DNA of 64,000 nucleotides from Paenibacillus_Z sp042653205 (GCF_042653205.1 NZ_JBHSHY010000001.1:372001-436000), one strand, 5' to 3'. Counted from the stretch's first letter, positions 8,901 through 18,110 are shown. The notes: a model not told the origin generated them from the sequence alone. Numbers and translations: made by a program.

Positions 8901-9779
8901 CTATCCCTTGACGGATCCGATCATAGCCCCTTTCACGAAATGCTTTTGCAAAAACGGATAAACGATCAAGATCGGAATCGTCGAGACCATAATCGCAGCC
9001 ATCCGAACCGTGAATACATTCACCTGATTCTGAAAGCCGATGGAGAGTCCCGACTGTTCGGTGGCCGCGCTCGTGTTGCTGATGATATCATTGAGCACCA
9101 TCTGCAGCTGCCACATTTTCTTTTCCGTCATATACAGGATGGAACTGAAGAAATCGTTCCAGTACCCGACGGCGATAAACAAGGCGATCGTGGCGATAAC
9201 GGCGTTGGAAAGCGGGAGCACGATTCGAAAAAAGACGGTCAAATCGCCCGCCCCGTCGATCTTCGCCGCTTCCTCGAGCTCATCGGGAATGCCGCGAAAA
9301 AAGCTCAGCATAACGAAGATGTTCCAGGCCCCCATCGCATTCGGCAGAATGAGCGCCCAATAGGAGTCGATCATGCCCATCCCTTTGACCAGCAGATACG
9401 TGGGAATCAGCCCGCCGCTGAACAGCATGGTGAACAGGATGAGCAGCGCGATGGCCTTTTGCCCCCGCAGCCGCTTTCTCGAGATCGCATACGCCGTCCC
9501 CGCGGTGAAGAACGTGCCGATCAGCACGCCGCTCAAGGTCGAGATCACCGTCACCTGAAAGCCGGTCAGCAGCGATACGTTTTGCAGCACCGCCTTGTAG
9601 GCGGCGAACGAAAACCCTTCGGGCAGCAGGAATAATCCGCCGCCCATCGTCTGCTCAGGTTCGCTTAACGAGCCCATGACGATATACCAGAACGGATAGA
9701 TCATCGCAACCATCAGGATGATAAAAAACAAGTGATTCAGCATATCAAACAACCGTTCGCCCTTCGATCGTCCAACCAT
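8901..9779 (-). CDS. carbohydrate ABC transporter permease (YtcP-like)
   Basis: Inner-membrane permease of 292 residues with six hydrophobic segments and the EAA loop EEAAKIDGAGDLTVFFRIVLP near residues 175-195, which contacts the ATPase. The C-terminus QKHFVKGAMIGSVKG is typical of YtcP/AraQ-type subunits. It sits 11 bases after its LplB-like partner. No ATPase gene is in the operon. Confidence 0.93.
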   Translation of the reverse strand: MVGRSKGERLFDMLNHLFFIILMVAMIYPFWYIVMGSLSEPEQTMGGGLFLLPEGFSFAAYKAVLQNVSLLTGFQVTVISTLSGVLIGTFFTAGTAYAISRKRLRGQKAIALLILFTMLFSGGLIPTYLLVKGMGMIDSYWALILPNAMGAWNIFVMLSFFRGIPDELEEAAKIDGAGDLTVFFRIVLPLSNAVIATIALFIAVGYWNDFFSSILYMTEKKMWQLQMVLNDIISNTSAATEQSGLSIGFQNQVNVFTVRMAAIMVSTIPILIVYPFLQKHFVKGAMIGSVKG

Positions 9780-9790
9780 ATCCTCGCCTC

Positions 9791-10747
9791 CTACCAGAGC
9801 CCGTCTTGTCCGAATTTCTTCACGATTTTATTGGCCGACACGATCAAGATCATGGCGATCAACGACTTGAATACGCCGGCGGCGGTCGCATAGCTGTAAT
9901 TGGCATCGGCAATCCCCACTCGGTAGACGTACGTATCGATAATGTCGGCGACGTCGTAGACGAGCGGGCTGTACAACAAGAAGATCTGCTGAAAGCCGGC
10001 TTCGAGAATGTTGGCCAGACTCAGGATGACGAGAATGATGATGACGGGCCGAATGGCAGGAAGCGTCACATGCCACATCTGCCTTCCCTTGCTCGCGCCG
10101 TCCATTCTCGAGGCCTCATACAGCTCCGGGTTTACGCCCGACATGGCCGCCAGATAAATGATCGTGCCCCATCCCACTTCCTTGTACAGATCGCTCGCCA
10201 CGAGAATGGAACGGAAGTAATTCACATTGATGAGAAAATCGATAGGCTTCCCGCCGGAGGCTTTGATGATATAATTCACGAGGCCGTCGACCGGGTTCAG
10301 GAACGTAATGAGAATGCCGGAGAAGATGACCCACGACACGAAATGGGGCAAATAAATAATCGATTGCGTAATCCGTTTAAAGACCATGTTCTTCAATTCA
10401 TTCAGCAGCAGTGATAGAAGGATGGGAACGGAGAAGCCCGCGGCCAGTTTATAGATGCTGATCACGAGCGTATTGCGCAAGATCTCGTAGAAATCAGGGG
10501 AACGAAACAGCTTGTCGAACTGCTCGAAGCCGACCCATTCGCTGCCCCCGATGCCGTTATAAATGTTGTAGTCCTGAAAGGCGATGACGATGCCGTACAT
10601 CGGGGCATAGCGAAACACTAGAATCAGCAGCAGACCGGGCAGCAGCAGCAGATACAAGTACCTGTCGCGCACCACGTCCTTCCACAATCTCCGTTGGCCG
10701 GTCGACCTCAATTTCATTTGGACCGCGGTTTTGGCAGCCGGTTCCAT
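9791..10747 (-). CDS. sugar ABC transporter permease (LplB-like)
   Basis: A 318-residue permease. The N-terminal DRYLYLLLLPGLLLILVFRY and FQDYNIYNGIGGSEWVG are hallmarks of the LplB group, and the EAA loop is EASRMDGASKGRQMWHVTLP. It pairs with the YtcP-like permease downstream and the lipoprotein upstream. The gap to the solute-binding protein gene contains a hairpin (10780-10800). Confidence 0.93.
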   Translation of the reverse strand: MEPAAKTAVQMKLRSTGQRRLWKDVVRDRYLYLLLLPGLLLILVFRYAPMYGIVIAFQDYNIYNGIGGSEWVGFEQFDKLFRSPDFYEILRNTLVISIYKLAAGFSVPILLSLLLNELKNMVFKRITQSIIYLPHFVSWVIFSGILITFLNPVDGLVNYIIKASGGKPIDFLINVNYFRSILVASDLYKEVGWGTIIYLAAMSGVNPELYEASRMDGASKGRQMWHVTLPAIRPVIIILVILSLANILEAGFQQIFLLYSPLVYDVADIIDTYVYRVGIADANYSYATAAGVFKSLIAMILIVSANKIVKKFGQDGLW

Positions 10748-10779
10748 TCGGACACCTCGTCTCTTCTTGAAATGGAAGA

Positions 10780-10800
10780 GAAGCCCCGGGTCGGAGCTTC
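10780..10800 (-). terminator. intercistronic hairpin after the solute-binding protein gene
   Basis: On the minus strand GAAGCTCCG pairs with CGGGGCTTC (one G-T pair) around a 3-base loop, followed by TCTCTTCC. It sits 51 bases after the binding-protein stop and before the permease, so partial termination or mRNA end protection is likely. Confidence 0.55.
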
Positions 10801-10850
10801 CCCTTCCCCCTTTTGCGATTCGCCTTCGTCCGGTCTTCTACGACAACCTA

Positions 10851-12455
10851 CTACTTATAAGGCGTGATGTTTTTCTCGTACCATTCGTCATACTTGGCGT
10901 ATTCTTCTTCCTGCGCGCTGTACAGCGCGTTCGCTTCTTCATCGACTGCCTTGCCGCCGAGCTTCTGGTATTGATCGACGAAGGTATCGAATGCCTCGAT
11001 GCCGAGCTTGCCGGTAATGATGCCCCAGAACGTCTCGTCGCGGGCCTTCTGGATGTCCGCGGAATATTTGTCCCATTGCGGACGGTTCGTCGCTTTGAAT
11101 ACGGCGATCTTGTCACGCATCGGCTGGGACGTTTCGGCCTTATACTCGAACAGCTTGGTCACCTCGGGCGTATTGGAGAGGTTGGCCGCGTCCTTGCGCG
11201 TGATGACCCAGGAGAAATTGTCGAGGCCCAGCTTGTTGGCTTCGTCCGGCGTGACTTTCCGGTTGTACAAGCCGTTATCCATCGTATAATGTTCGCCTTC
11301 CTTGCCGAAGCGGAGCAAGGTGTTGACTTCCGGCGAAGCAATGGCGTTGAGCACCTGCACCGCATCGTCGGCGGAGCCCGCGTCGGTCACGACCAGGTAG
11401 CACCAGCCTCTCGGGGCGGACGGAATGTCGGACTTGAATCCATCCGGTCCCGCCACCGGATCGATCGCGATATAATCGCCGCCGGGGTTGTTCTGTTTGA
11501 AATTGATGGCCGCGTTGCCTGTCGGATTGAAGTAGGCGACCCAGCGGTAGAACGCCCCGACCTTGCCGGACGCATAAATTTCGTCGACTTTTTCATTCGT
11601 ATTGTTCGAGGCGCTGGCCATTCGGGGATCGATGACGCCCTCACCGTACAGTTGGGCGATCTGCTGCAGCGCCGTCTTGACCTGCGGCATGGTGGCCCCG
11701 TACTTGATCGTTCCGTCCTCCTGTTTGATGAACGCGTCGGGATCCACCCCATAGGCGTAGAAGAACGGCGCGAGACTGCGGTAATAGTAGTCGCCCGACA
11801 AGCCGTACGTGTCCTTCTTGCCGTTGCCGTCCGGATCGTCGTTCGTAAAGGCACGGAGCACTTGTACGAACTCATCCAGCGTTTTCGGCACCTGAAGCCC
11901 CAACTTATCGAGCCAATCCTTGCGGACGATCGTGGTCATGGTGCCGGCTTCGGCAACATCTCCGGGGATTTGAAACAATTTGCCGCTGGAATCCCAATGA
12001 TAGAATAGGGTGTCCTTGGAGTAATAATCGATAATCTCTTTGCCGTATTTCTGCAGCGAAGGGGTGAGGTCCTGAATGATGCCCGCCTGGACCCACTTCG
12101 AATATTCCTTGGTATCGCCGGTCCATAGAATATTCGGCCGGGTATTCTTGGCGCTCATCAGCAGGTTGATCTTCGTATCAACCTCCGAAGACGGCAGGAA
12201 GATCGGGTCGATCGTGACCGGCCTCCCGAGCTTATCCGTCAGCTGCTCTTCTAACGCCTTCTCGCTCCACGCATCCGGCGTTTTCGGGCCGCCATTCAGC
12301 GTGATGCTGATATCCATCGGCTTCTTGGCCGCGTCGGCATCGGCTGCCCCGTTGTTCGCCGGCGCATTGTTACCGCCGTTCGAGCAAGCGGTGCCCAGCA
12401 GCGTGACGCCGGTCAGCGTCAGCCCGAGCCATTTGGCATTGATTCGTTTCTTCAT
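10851..12455 (-). CDS. extracellular solute-binding lipoprotein (LipO-like)
   Basis: A 534-residue family-1 solute-binding protein anchored by a lipobox (LLGTAC, Cys near residue 22). It has DWLDKLGLQVPKTLDEFVQVL and the calcium-loop-like DDPDGNGKKDTYG common in LplA/LipO proteins. ATG at 12455 is preferred to TTG at 12461 because AAGGAGG is 9 bases before the ATG. It would capture an oligosaccharide or glycoside for the two permeases downstream. Ligand unknown. Confidence 0.92.
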   Translation of the reverse strand: MKKRINAKWLGLTLTGVTLLGTACSNGGNNAPANNGAADADAAKKPMDISITLNGGPKTPDAWSEKALEEQLTDKLGRPVTIDPIFLPSSEVDTKINLLMSAKNTRPNILWTGDTKEYSKWVQAGIIQDLTPSLQKYGKEIIDYYSKDTLFYHWDSSGKLFQIPGDVAEAGTMTTIVRKDWLDKLGLQVPKTLDEFVQVLRAFTNDDPDGNGKKDTYGLSGDYYYRSLAPFFYAYGVDPDAFIKQEDGTIKYGATMPQVKTALQQIAQLYGEGVIDPRMASASNNTNEKVDEIYASGKVGAFYRWVAYFNPTGNAAINFKQNNPGGDYIAIDPVAGPDGFKSDIPSAPRGWCYLVVTDAGSADDAVQVLNAIASPEVNTLLRFGKEGEHYTMDNGLYNRKVTPDEANKLGLDNFSWVITRKDAANLSNTPEVTKLFEYKAETSQPMRDKIAVFKATNRPQWDKYSADIQKARDETFWGIITGKLGIEAFDTFVDQYQKLGGKAVDEEANALYSAQEEEYAKYDEWYEKNITPYK

Positions 12456-12557
12456 CCGCAAGACCCTCCTTCATGTTCAACCGTCGATTGCAATCGCTTC
12501 CAACAGTCATGGGATCAACACCTCTGCCGTACTTTCGGGATGACCCAGTGAGTCCGA

Positions 12558-13385
12558 TTAGTCCGGAAATACGCGGTCGAAGCCTGTTTTGGTCCGTCTC
12601 AGCAGCTCCTCGGGATCGCCTGCGGGCGGCTCCGGAGTCAGCACTTCTTGCGCTACCGGTCCGTCATAGCCGATCTTCTTCAATGCGGAGAGGAACCCTG
12701 TCAAGTCGATGACGCCTTCGCCTGTATAGAGACGGTCGTTGTCTCTCAGCTCCTCGATGGGCAAATCTTTGGCGTCGTTGATGTGGACGTGGACGATTTG
12801 ATCCGCTTTCAACTGCTCCAGCTGAGACGGTGTAAATCCGGTCGTATGGCAGTGATAAAAATCAATCAGCAGACCGACATTCGGAAGACCGATGGCGGCG
12901 GCCATATCGAGCGTCTCCTCTACCGTCCAAATAAACGGATTCTTCCTGGATACGCGCCCATGGTGAGGCCCGACGAACTCCAGGCCGAACCGCAGCCCAT
13001 AAGCGCCCAGCATCTCCGCGCACACGCGAAGCCGATAGATCGCCTGCGCCATGAAGCGGGCGGACGGCTGATCCGTGGAAGGCAGAATATACGTCACGCA
13101 GCGCGTACAGCCGAGCTCGGCCGCCGCGGCTGCCGACTCGGCGAGCGCGGGCAGCGCATGCCTGAATGCCGCGTCTGTGCCGCGCCAATCGACAGGGAGC
13201 CCGATCGCGCCGATCGCTACGCCGGTTTCGGCCAGCAAGCTTGCAGCCCCCTCCCGACCCAGCGAAGCTATCAACCCTTTCGCGTCGATGTCCACCGATT
13301 CGAAGCCGTATGCTGCCGCTTTACGAATAAATTCCTCGTTGCTCCATGTTGATCCCAGCCCGGCTCGCGTCAATCCTCTAATCAT
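12558..13385 (-). CDS. sugar phosphate isomerase/epimerase family TIM barrel
   Basis: A 275-residue xylose isomerase-like TIM barrel. Metal-site segments are visible: GLEFVGPHH, LLIDFYHCHTTG, HVHINDAKD and GEGVIDLTGFLSALKKIGYDGPVAQEVL. It is the first gene of the operon, with CGGAGG before the ATG. Members interconvert keto and aldo sugars or epimerise inositol-type compounds; the substrate here is not readable. A good promoter lies upstream at 13532-13560. Confidence 0.88.
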   Translation of the reverse strand: MIRGLTRAGLGSTWSNEEFIRKAAAYGFESVDIDAKGLIASLGREGAASLLAETGVAIGAIGLPVDWRGTDAAFRHALPALAESAAAAAELGCTRCVTYILPSTDQPSARFMAQAIYRLRVCAEMLGAYGLRFGLEFVGPHHGRVSRKNPFIWTVEETLDMAAAIGLPNVGLLIDFYHCHTTGFTPSQLEQLKADQIVHVHINDAKDLPIEELRDNDRLYTGEGVIDLTGFLSALKKIGYDGPVAQEVLTPEPPAGDPEELLRRTKTGFDRVFPD

Positions 13386-13420
13386 GAATTCGCCTCCGTT
13401 TCGAAAAATTCGACATAATA

Positions 13421-13428
13421 AAGCGCTT
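13421..13428. promoter_or_regulatory. AAGCGCTT core, candidate LacI-type or cre-like site
   Basis: The palindrome AAGCGCTT lies about 36 bases before the isomerase ATG, in the untranslated leader of the operon. This is the core of many LacI/CcpA-family operators, and a LacI-family regulator is divergent. The flanks do not extend the symmetry, so it is tentative. Confidence 0.35.
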
Positions 13429-13531
13429 CCATCTCCTTATGAAAAAAAGACTGATGTGCCAAAGAAGATAAACACGAACCGTTACGATCGTTACATTATC
13501 GTCATTTTGCACACCAATCTGTCCGAGGTAA

Positions 13532-13560
13532 ATTATAGCACCGCTGCATTTATGTGTAAA
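13532..13560 (-). promoter_or_regulatory. sigma-A-type promoter of the PhyH/ABC operon
   Basis: On the minus strand TTTACA and TATAAT are 17 bases apart. Transcription would begin near 13525, giving a leader of about 140 bases before the isomerase gene. Confidence 0.7.
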
Positions 13561-13675
13561 CCTTCTTTTTCCAGTTGAAGTTATAGGTCGCATTATGCTC
13601 GAACCCTACGATTTTATCCTGCCTATTCCGAGGCTGAGTTTATTTGACAAACGATGTGATCTTTTGTTTCGTAAA

Positions 13676-13689
13676 GTAAACATATTTAC
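13676..13689. promoter_or_regulatory. GTAAA-CATA-TTTAC inverted repeat
   Basis: A perfect 5-base inverted repeat with a 4-base spacer in the divergent gap, 16 bases from the larger repeat at 13705-13731. A 14-base symmetric site is the size a LacI-family dimer binds, so it is a second candidate operator. Confidence 0.35.
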
Positions 13690-13704
13690 ATATGAACTGC
13701 ACAC

Positions 13705-13736
13705 TAGTTGACAAATACTTGCTGTCAACTACAATT
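13705..13736 (+). promoter_or_regulatory. perfect inverted repeat overlapping the LacI-gene promoter
   Basis: TAGTTGACA and TGTCAACTA are perfect 9-base inverted arms with a 9-base spacer (13705-13731). The left arm contains a TTGACA -35 box, and TACAAT at 13730-13735, 16 bases further on, can be the -10. A regulator bound here would cover the promoter, so autoregulation of the LacI gene is likely. Confidence 0.6.
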
Positions 13737-13771
13737 AAATTCATACTCTTCTAAACGAAGGATTGAAGCCG

Positions 13772-14821
13772 GTGAATAAAAAAGTAACCACGTACGACAT
13801 CTCCAACACACTCGGTCTTTCTCGAAACACGGTATCGAAGGCACTGAATAACCACCCCAGCATATCGGAAGCGACCAAGCAAAAAGTGCTTGAGCATGCC
13901 GTTGCAATGGGATATAAGCGAGTAACTCCCGGCCCCGCCGAACGGAGCGCTAGTACCCGAAGCACGAAGTGTATCGCCTATTTGACGCGAATCGACAGAA
14001 GCACGAACGGTTATTGGATGAATCTGATGAGAGGCGTCGAGGATGTACTCCGAGGCAGCGGTTACGACATGAAGATGTCCTTCATCCAAGACGAGGATAT
14101 CCATGCCCTCTCGGCGCCTCCCCTGCTGAACGGCGCCATCGACGGATTCGTCGTGGTGGGCATGCTGGACAAAGCCTACACCGAGACCTTGCTGGCGCAT
14201 TCGCTGCCGAAGGTTTTCATCGATTTGAATGCCGAGCTGCCGATCACCGACCTGAAAGCCGATGTGGTATTGATGGAGAGCGAGGAAAGCGTGTACCGGC
14301 TGACCCGCCATCTCATCGATTCGGGGCACCGCGAGATCGGATTTATCGGAGATACGTCGTCCCGAAGCTTCCTCGAACGCTGGATCGGTTACAGCAGAGC
14401 CCTTCATGACGCGAATATTCCCCCGCATCCCAGCTGCTGCATTACGCGTGCACCGTCCATACTCCCTCAATCCTATGAAGGCATTTCCGATACGCTTGGA
14501 GCGCTCGAACGGCTTCCGACCGCATTGGTATGCGGTAACGACCTCATCGCGCTGCACGCCATCCGGTTCGTGAAGGAGCAAGGCATGCGCGTTCCGCAAG
14601 ACATCGCCATAGCCGGCTTTGACCAGATGAAAGAAACCGAGCTCCTGGATATTTCGCTCACAACGGTGACGAATAACGAGTTTCAACTGGGACAGCGGGC
14701 CGCAGCGGAGCTTCTATTCCGGATCCAGCGACCGAACAGGGCATTCGAGGTTATTCGCTTATCCACCAAGGTGATCTTCGGGGAAAGCACGCGTACGACC
14801 GCGCCGCCCAGCGAAGCTTGA
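13772..14821 (+). CDS. LacI family transcriptional regulator
   Basis: About 349 residues. The N-terminal helix-turn-helix reads TYDISNTLGLSRNTVSKALNNHPSISEATKQKV, diagnostic of LacI/GalR. A periplasmic-binding-protein-like effector domain follows, with IGFIGDTSSRSFLERWIGYSRAL and PTALVCGNDLIALHAI. GTG at 13772 is preferred to TTG at 13763 because GAAGGA is correctly spaced from the GTG. It is divergent from the isomerase/ABC/PhyH operon and is its likely regulator; the effector is presumably the imported sugar or a derivative. Confidence 0.9.
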   Translation: MNKKVTTYDISNTLGLSRNTVSKALNNHPSISEATKQKVLEHAVAMGYKRVTPGPAERSASTRSTKCIAYLTRIDRSTNGYWMNLMRGVEDVLRGSGYDMKMSFIQDEDIHALSAPPLLNGAIDGFVVVGMLDKAYTETLLAHSLPKVFIDLNAELPITDLKADVVLMESEESVYRLTRHLIDSGHREIGFIGDTSSRSFLERWIGYSRALHDANIPPHPSCCITRAPSILPQSYEGISDTLGALERLPTALVCGNDLIALHAIRFVKEQGMRVPQDIAIAGFDQMKETELLDISLTTVTNNEFQLGQRAAAELLFRIQRPNRAFEVIRLSTKVIFGESTRTTAPPSEA

Positions 14822-14850
14822 TTGGCCTGAAGCAGCTTGGACGGCATTCC

Positions 14851-14887
14851 AAGACCCCTTCCGTTCGTACGGTCGGGGGTTCTTTTT
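14851..14887 (+). terminator. terminator of the LacI gene
   Basis: AAGACCCCTTCCG pairs imperfectly with CGGTCGGGGGTTCTT and continues into TTTTTG, 30 bases after the stop. Confidence 0.75.
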
Positions 14888-15056
14888 GCGTTTCGCGCAA
14901 TCTTGCAACCTTGTAAGTTTGTTGAAGGGCAGATCGATACTACGGGCCATACGACTGCGCTACACTCAGACTGACGATTGGCGCGGCGCCGTCGATGAGT
15001 GCGAGACGAATCGTGGTGATTACGCCGGCGCTATGTATGCGGAGGGGAATGGCAAG

Positions 15057-16385
15057 ATGAATGAAGGCCGTACGGGCCAAAGGCGCCGCGCCGCGGCGGC
15101 AGCGATGATACTGACGCTTGGAATGAGCCTGCTCGCCGCGTGCACGAACGATGGCCGCGAAGACGCCGAGCACCGCGTGCTGCGGGTAGGCGTCATCGCA
15201 TCCGGCGACGCGGACGAGGCCGGGCAGCGCGAAGCTTGGACCGATGCGTTCGAGCTGACGCATCCGGACATCGAGGTCAAGCTCGTGCCCGCCGTAGATC
15301 TGGACGATCTGCGCAGCCGGGAGCTTGCCGGCGACCGCAGCCGGCCGAACCGATTCGAAGCGTTGAAGCGCTTGCTCGCGGGACCCGATCCGGTGGACGC
15401 GGTGGTACTGGACGACGCGACGTATTACCGGCCATTGACGCGCGAAGGGCTGCTGACGCCTCTCGACCCGATGGTCCAGGAAGACGGATTCGACCTGGAC
15501 GATTACGTGCCGAGCGTCGTCGAGGCGCTGCGCGATACGGACGATCGCCAGCTGTATGCGCTGGCGTCGTCGTTCAACGCGGGCGGGTTGTATGTCAACA
15601 AGTCGCTGTTCGCCGCTGCGGGGGTGGCGCCTCCGACCGAAGCGTCGACCTGGCCGGACGTGATGACGCTGGCCAAGCGAATCGCGAGCGGCAGCGGAGA
15701 CGGACGGATATTCGGTCTTTCCTTCGACCGCTGGAATGCCGACCCGTTCGCCGACGCCCGGCTGTACGCGATGATGCTGCAGCTGAAGCTGTTCGACAAG
15801 CAGGCGTGGACAATGACCGTCGATACGCCGCAATGGAATCGCGTCTGGACGGACGTTGCCGGCCTGTATGCCGACCGAATCGTGCCGTCGCAGGAGGACT
15901 TGGCGAGCGTCTCGAACGCGAACGCGGATCTGTTCATGAGCGGCCGGGTCGCAATGGCGGTCGGCGGGTACGAATATTTGAGCGACTTGCTGGCTGCGAA
16001 GACGTACGCGAAGGATTCGGAGCTGCGCGCGCTGGATTGGGAGGTCGTTCCGCTGCCGGCAATCCCCGAGAACCCGGATATCGGCGGCGGGTTGACGCTG
16101 AACGGCCTTATGGCGATCGGCGCCAAAGCCCGCAACCCGCGGCATGCGTGGGAGTTCATCCGGTACAACAACAGCCTGGAAGTGTCGAAGCTCGGCGCAC
16201 GAAGCACGTACCGGATGCCGGCCCGCAAGTCGCTGATCAAGCCCCGGGACGGCGCGAGCTACGATCCTGGCGTCCGGACGCGTACGCGAACGACCGCTAC
16301 TTCGGCGGCGGTTGGGGCGGTTGAGCCCCCCCTTCCCCTAACCGCGATGGCCCTTCACGCCGAGCCTGTCAGCACATTTGGATGA
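15057..16385 (+). CDS. orphan solute-binding lipoprotein, possibly frameshifted at its C-terminus
   Basis: A family-1 solute-binding protein. ATG 15057 follows GGAGGGG; the frame is open further upstream but that part is not protein-like. The signal peptide ends in the lipobox LLAAC, and FNAGGLYVNKSLFAAAG, DLFMSGRVAMAVGGYE and ARNPRHAWEFIRYNN are typical. After KPRDGASYDPG the reading frame becomes an implausible RTRTRTTATSAAVG stretch, while the neighbouring frame reads RPDAYANDRYFGGGWGG and stops at 16324. A one-base indel near 16270 is likely. No permease genes are adjacent. Confidence 0.8.
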   Translation: MNEGRTGQRRRAAAAAMILTLGMSLLAACTNDGREDAEHRVLRVGVIASGDADEAGQREAWTDAFELTHPDIEVKLVPAVDLDDLRSRELAGDRSRPNRFEALKRLLAGPDPVDAVVLDDATYYRPLTREGLLTPLDPMVQEDGFDLDDYVPSVVEALRDTDDRQLYALASSFNAGGLYVNKSLFAAAGVAPPTEASTWPDVMTLAKRIASGSGDGRIFGLSFDRWNADPFADARLYAMMLQLKLFDKQAWTMTVDTPQWNRVWTDVAGLYADRIVPSQEDLASVSNANADLFMSGRVAMAVGGYEYLSDLLAAKTYAKDSELRALDWEVVPLPAIPENPDIGGGLTLNGLMAIGAKARNPRHAWEFIRYNNSLEVSKLGARSTYRMPARKSLIKPRDGASYDPGVRTRTRTTATSAAVGAVEPPLPLTAMALHAEPVSTFG

Positions 16386-16393
16386 TAACCGAA

Positions 16394-16427
16394 AAAAAGC
16401 CATTCGTTTGAGCACGAATGGCTTTTT
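16394..16427 (+). terminator. terminator after the orphan solute-binding protein
   Basis: AAAAAGCCATTCGT pairs perfectly with ACGAATGGCTTTTT around a 6-base loop. Symmetry lets it serve both the plus gene ending at 16385 and the convergent esterase gene ending at 16477. Confidence 0.85.
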
Positions 16428-16476
16428 GCGGGATCAGCGAGTACAAAGCGGCTATTTTGGCATGCGTAAATGCGTG

Positions 16477-17940
16477 CTAGTTGTCGAAGCTGATCCTTTC
16501 TGCATATTCAAGCAGTGTTGATGCCGCTTCTCTGCTTATGTGTTTACCGCTCTGAGCTTTTATTTCGTTTATAAACGAAGTGAGTTTTGCTTGCTTGAGT
16601 TTTACCTTCAAGCTGTTATATATGCCAGGGTTATCTATCGCTCCGTCTGCAAGATACCCGTCAAGAAGTTTATGCATTTTGTCTATAAGAAACGCTTCCG
16701 GCTTCCATAAATAGTCTCTGGCATAGATGGTGAACAACTGGCACCAAGTATTAAAGTCGTGTCCGCCTGCAACCACGAGATTCTTATAATTCGCGTCGGT
16801 AACGTCCAACGCGGCTACTTGGGCCGGACTCGGCAATCCGAAATCATATCGCCCGGCGCCAATGAGAATATAGGGTGCCCCCAGGTTCTTCGCTTCGGGG
16901 CTGATTCGCATGCCGGCGCTGAATACGCCGTAGTATCCGAACTTCGCAGCATCATCGTTTATGATGGTTGTTGTGATCCCCCCGCCCATGGACAACCCGG
17001 CAAACGACCGATCAGCGGGTTTCTTCGACACATTATAGTTGTCTTCAATGAATGGAAGAATGATATTGTACAAATTGGGATATCCGTCTTGAGCGTTTCC
17101 AAGGTACGTAGAATCCGTCGTAACGACGATCGCGGGTTCGGTAAGGCCATCGGCGAGCAGGTTATCCATAATGTTCGGTACGCTGCCAATGTTCATCCAA
17201 TCGGAGGCGTCCTGGCCGCTGCCATGTTGCAGATATATCGTTTTATACGGCTCTTCTCGCTCTTCATCATATCCGTACGGTAGATACACGCCCAGGTACC
17301 GCGTCTTGCCATTGATCAGCGTCGGGATTTCCACATAATCCCATTTCCCTGTCTTTCCATCGGTTCTAGGGTTTTCAATCTCGCGCGCCCCCATGATTTT
17401 ATCCTGTTTGTCCGGATCGTATGGCACGTACACCGCGTTAAAGGAACGCCTGGCGTTTCCTGTGAGGCCATCCGGAGCGAATTTCGGCGAATTCGCGGGA
17501 TCGGGCACCCAGTAGTTACGATTCCCGTCCACGTAGAACCAATATTGGTTGGCGCCGGCTGCAAGCGGTACTTCAATGACCCAATAACCGCCGTCGCGCT
17601 TCTCCATTTCCGCCTCGAACGCACCGCCGCCGCGCATCAAACCGGGCCTATACTCACGCGGCGTGTATACGTTCGTGTCTGCGGGATCGGCCCAGTTTCT
17701 CAACAGCATGTCTCCGACGAACGTCACGCGGGAAGCGTTTTCGTTCTTATAAACAAACCGTACGGTATAGCCGGTCGGCGAATCGGGATCCTTCATAACG
17801 GTCGGCCCCTCGACAAGTTCCTCGCCGGACGCGAACCCCTGCTGCTTCGAGACCGGATTCTTATCGGCCTGCGCCGTCACGGGCAAAACCAAGACCATCG
17901 CCAATACGAGTACCAAAGCCGTGATTCCGATGCTTTTCAT
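16477..17940 (-). CDS. secreted CE1-like esterase (feruloyl esterase type)
   Basis: A 487-residue exported alpha/beta hydrolase. Residues 1-25 are a signal peptide (ending TAQA). Residues 55-175 form a CBM48/isoamylase-N-like domain (YTVRFVYKN, NQYWFYVDGN). Residues 200-410 are the esterase-D domain: LQHGSG, nucleophile S317 in GLSMG and H394 in GGHDFNTW. The last 70 residues are helical and resemble a surface-associated FIVAR/FIMAH-like module. It lies 170 bases downstream of an ABC operon on the same strand, near a GH172 gene, so it may deacylate a hemicellulose side chain. The exact ester is inferred. Confidence 0.85.
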   Translation of the reverse strand: MKSIGITALVLVLAMVLVLPVTAQADKNPVSKQQGFASGEELVEGPTVMKDPDSPTGYTVRFVYKNENASRVTFVGDMLLRNWADPADTNVYTPREYRPGLMRGGGAFEAEMEKRDGGYWVIEVPLAAGANQYWFYVDGNRNYWVPDPANSPKFAPDGLTGNARRSFNAVYVPYDPDKQDKIMGAREIENPRTDGKTGKWDYVEIPTLINGKTRYLGVYLPYGYDEEREEPYKTIYLQHGSGQDASDWMNIGSVPNIMDNLLADGLTEPAIVVTTDSTYLGNAQDGYPNLYNIILPFIEDNYNVSKKPADRSFAGLSMGGGITTTIINDDAAKFGYYGVFSAGMRISPEAKNLGAPYILIGAGRYDFGLPSPAQVAALDVTDANYKNLVVAGGHDFNTWCQLFTIYARDYLWKPEAFLIDKMHKLLDGYLADGAIDNPGIYNSLKVKLKQAKLTSFINEIKAQSGKHISREAASTLLEYAERISFDN

Positions 17941-18110
17941 TATCTACTCTCCTTCATGATTTTACTTTTCTGTGAATGTGTTTCAGGCGCTACAATCGAC
18001 CCGTTAAGCAGTCCAATGGAACCACCTCCCCTCAATCGGGTTGCATCCCCCCACGGTTCATCGGGATGCCGAACGCATGGTCGCCGTTCGGGTGATGCCA
18101 GCCGCGCGGG

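Noticed and set aside
10731..12008. 425-residue open frame on the plus strand, opposite the solute-binding protein gene
   Set aside because: Antisense shadow of a gene with full family matches; no ribosome binding site, and Arg/Val/Gly-rich composition typical of GC-biased antisense frames.
14940..16145. 401-residue minus-strand open frame opposite the orphan solute-binding protein
   Set aside because: Arg/Gln-rich shadow; the plus frame has signal peptide, lipobox and family motifs.
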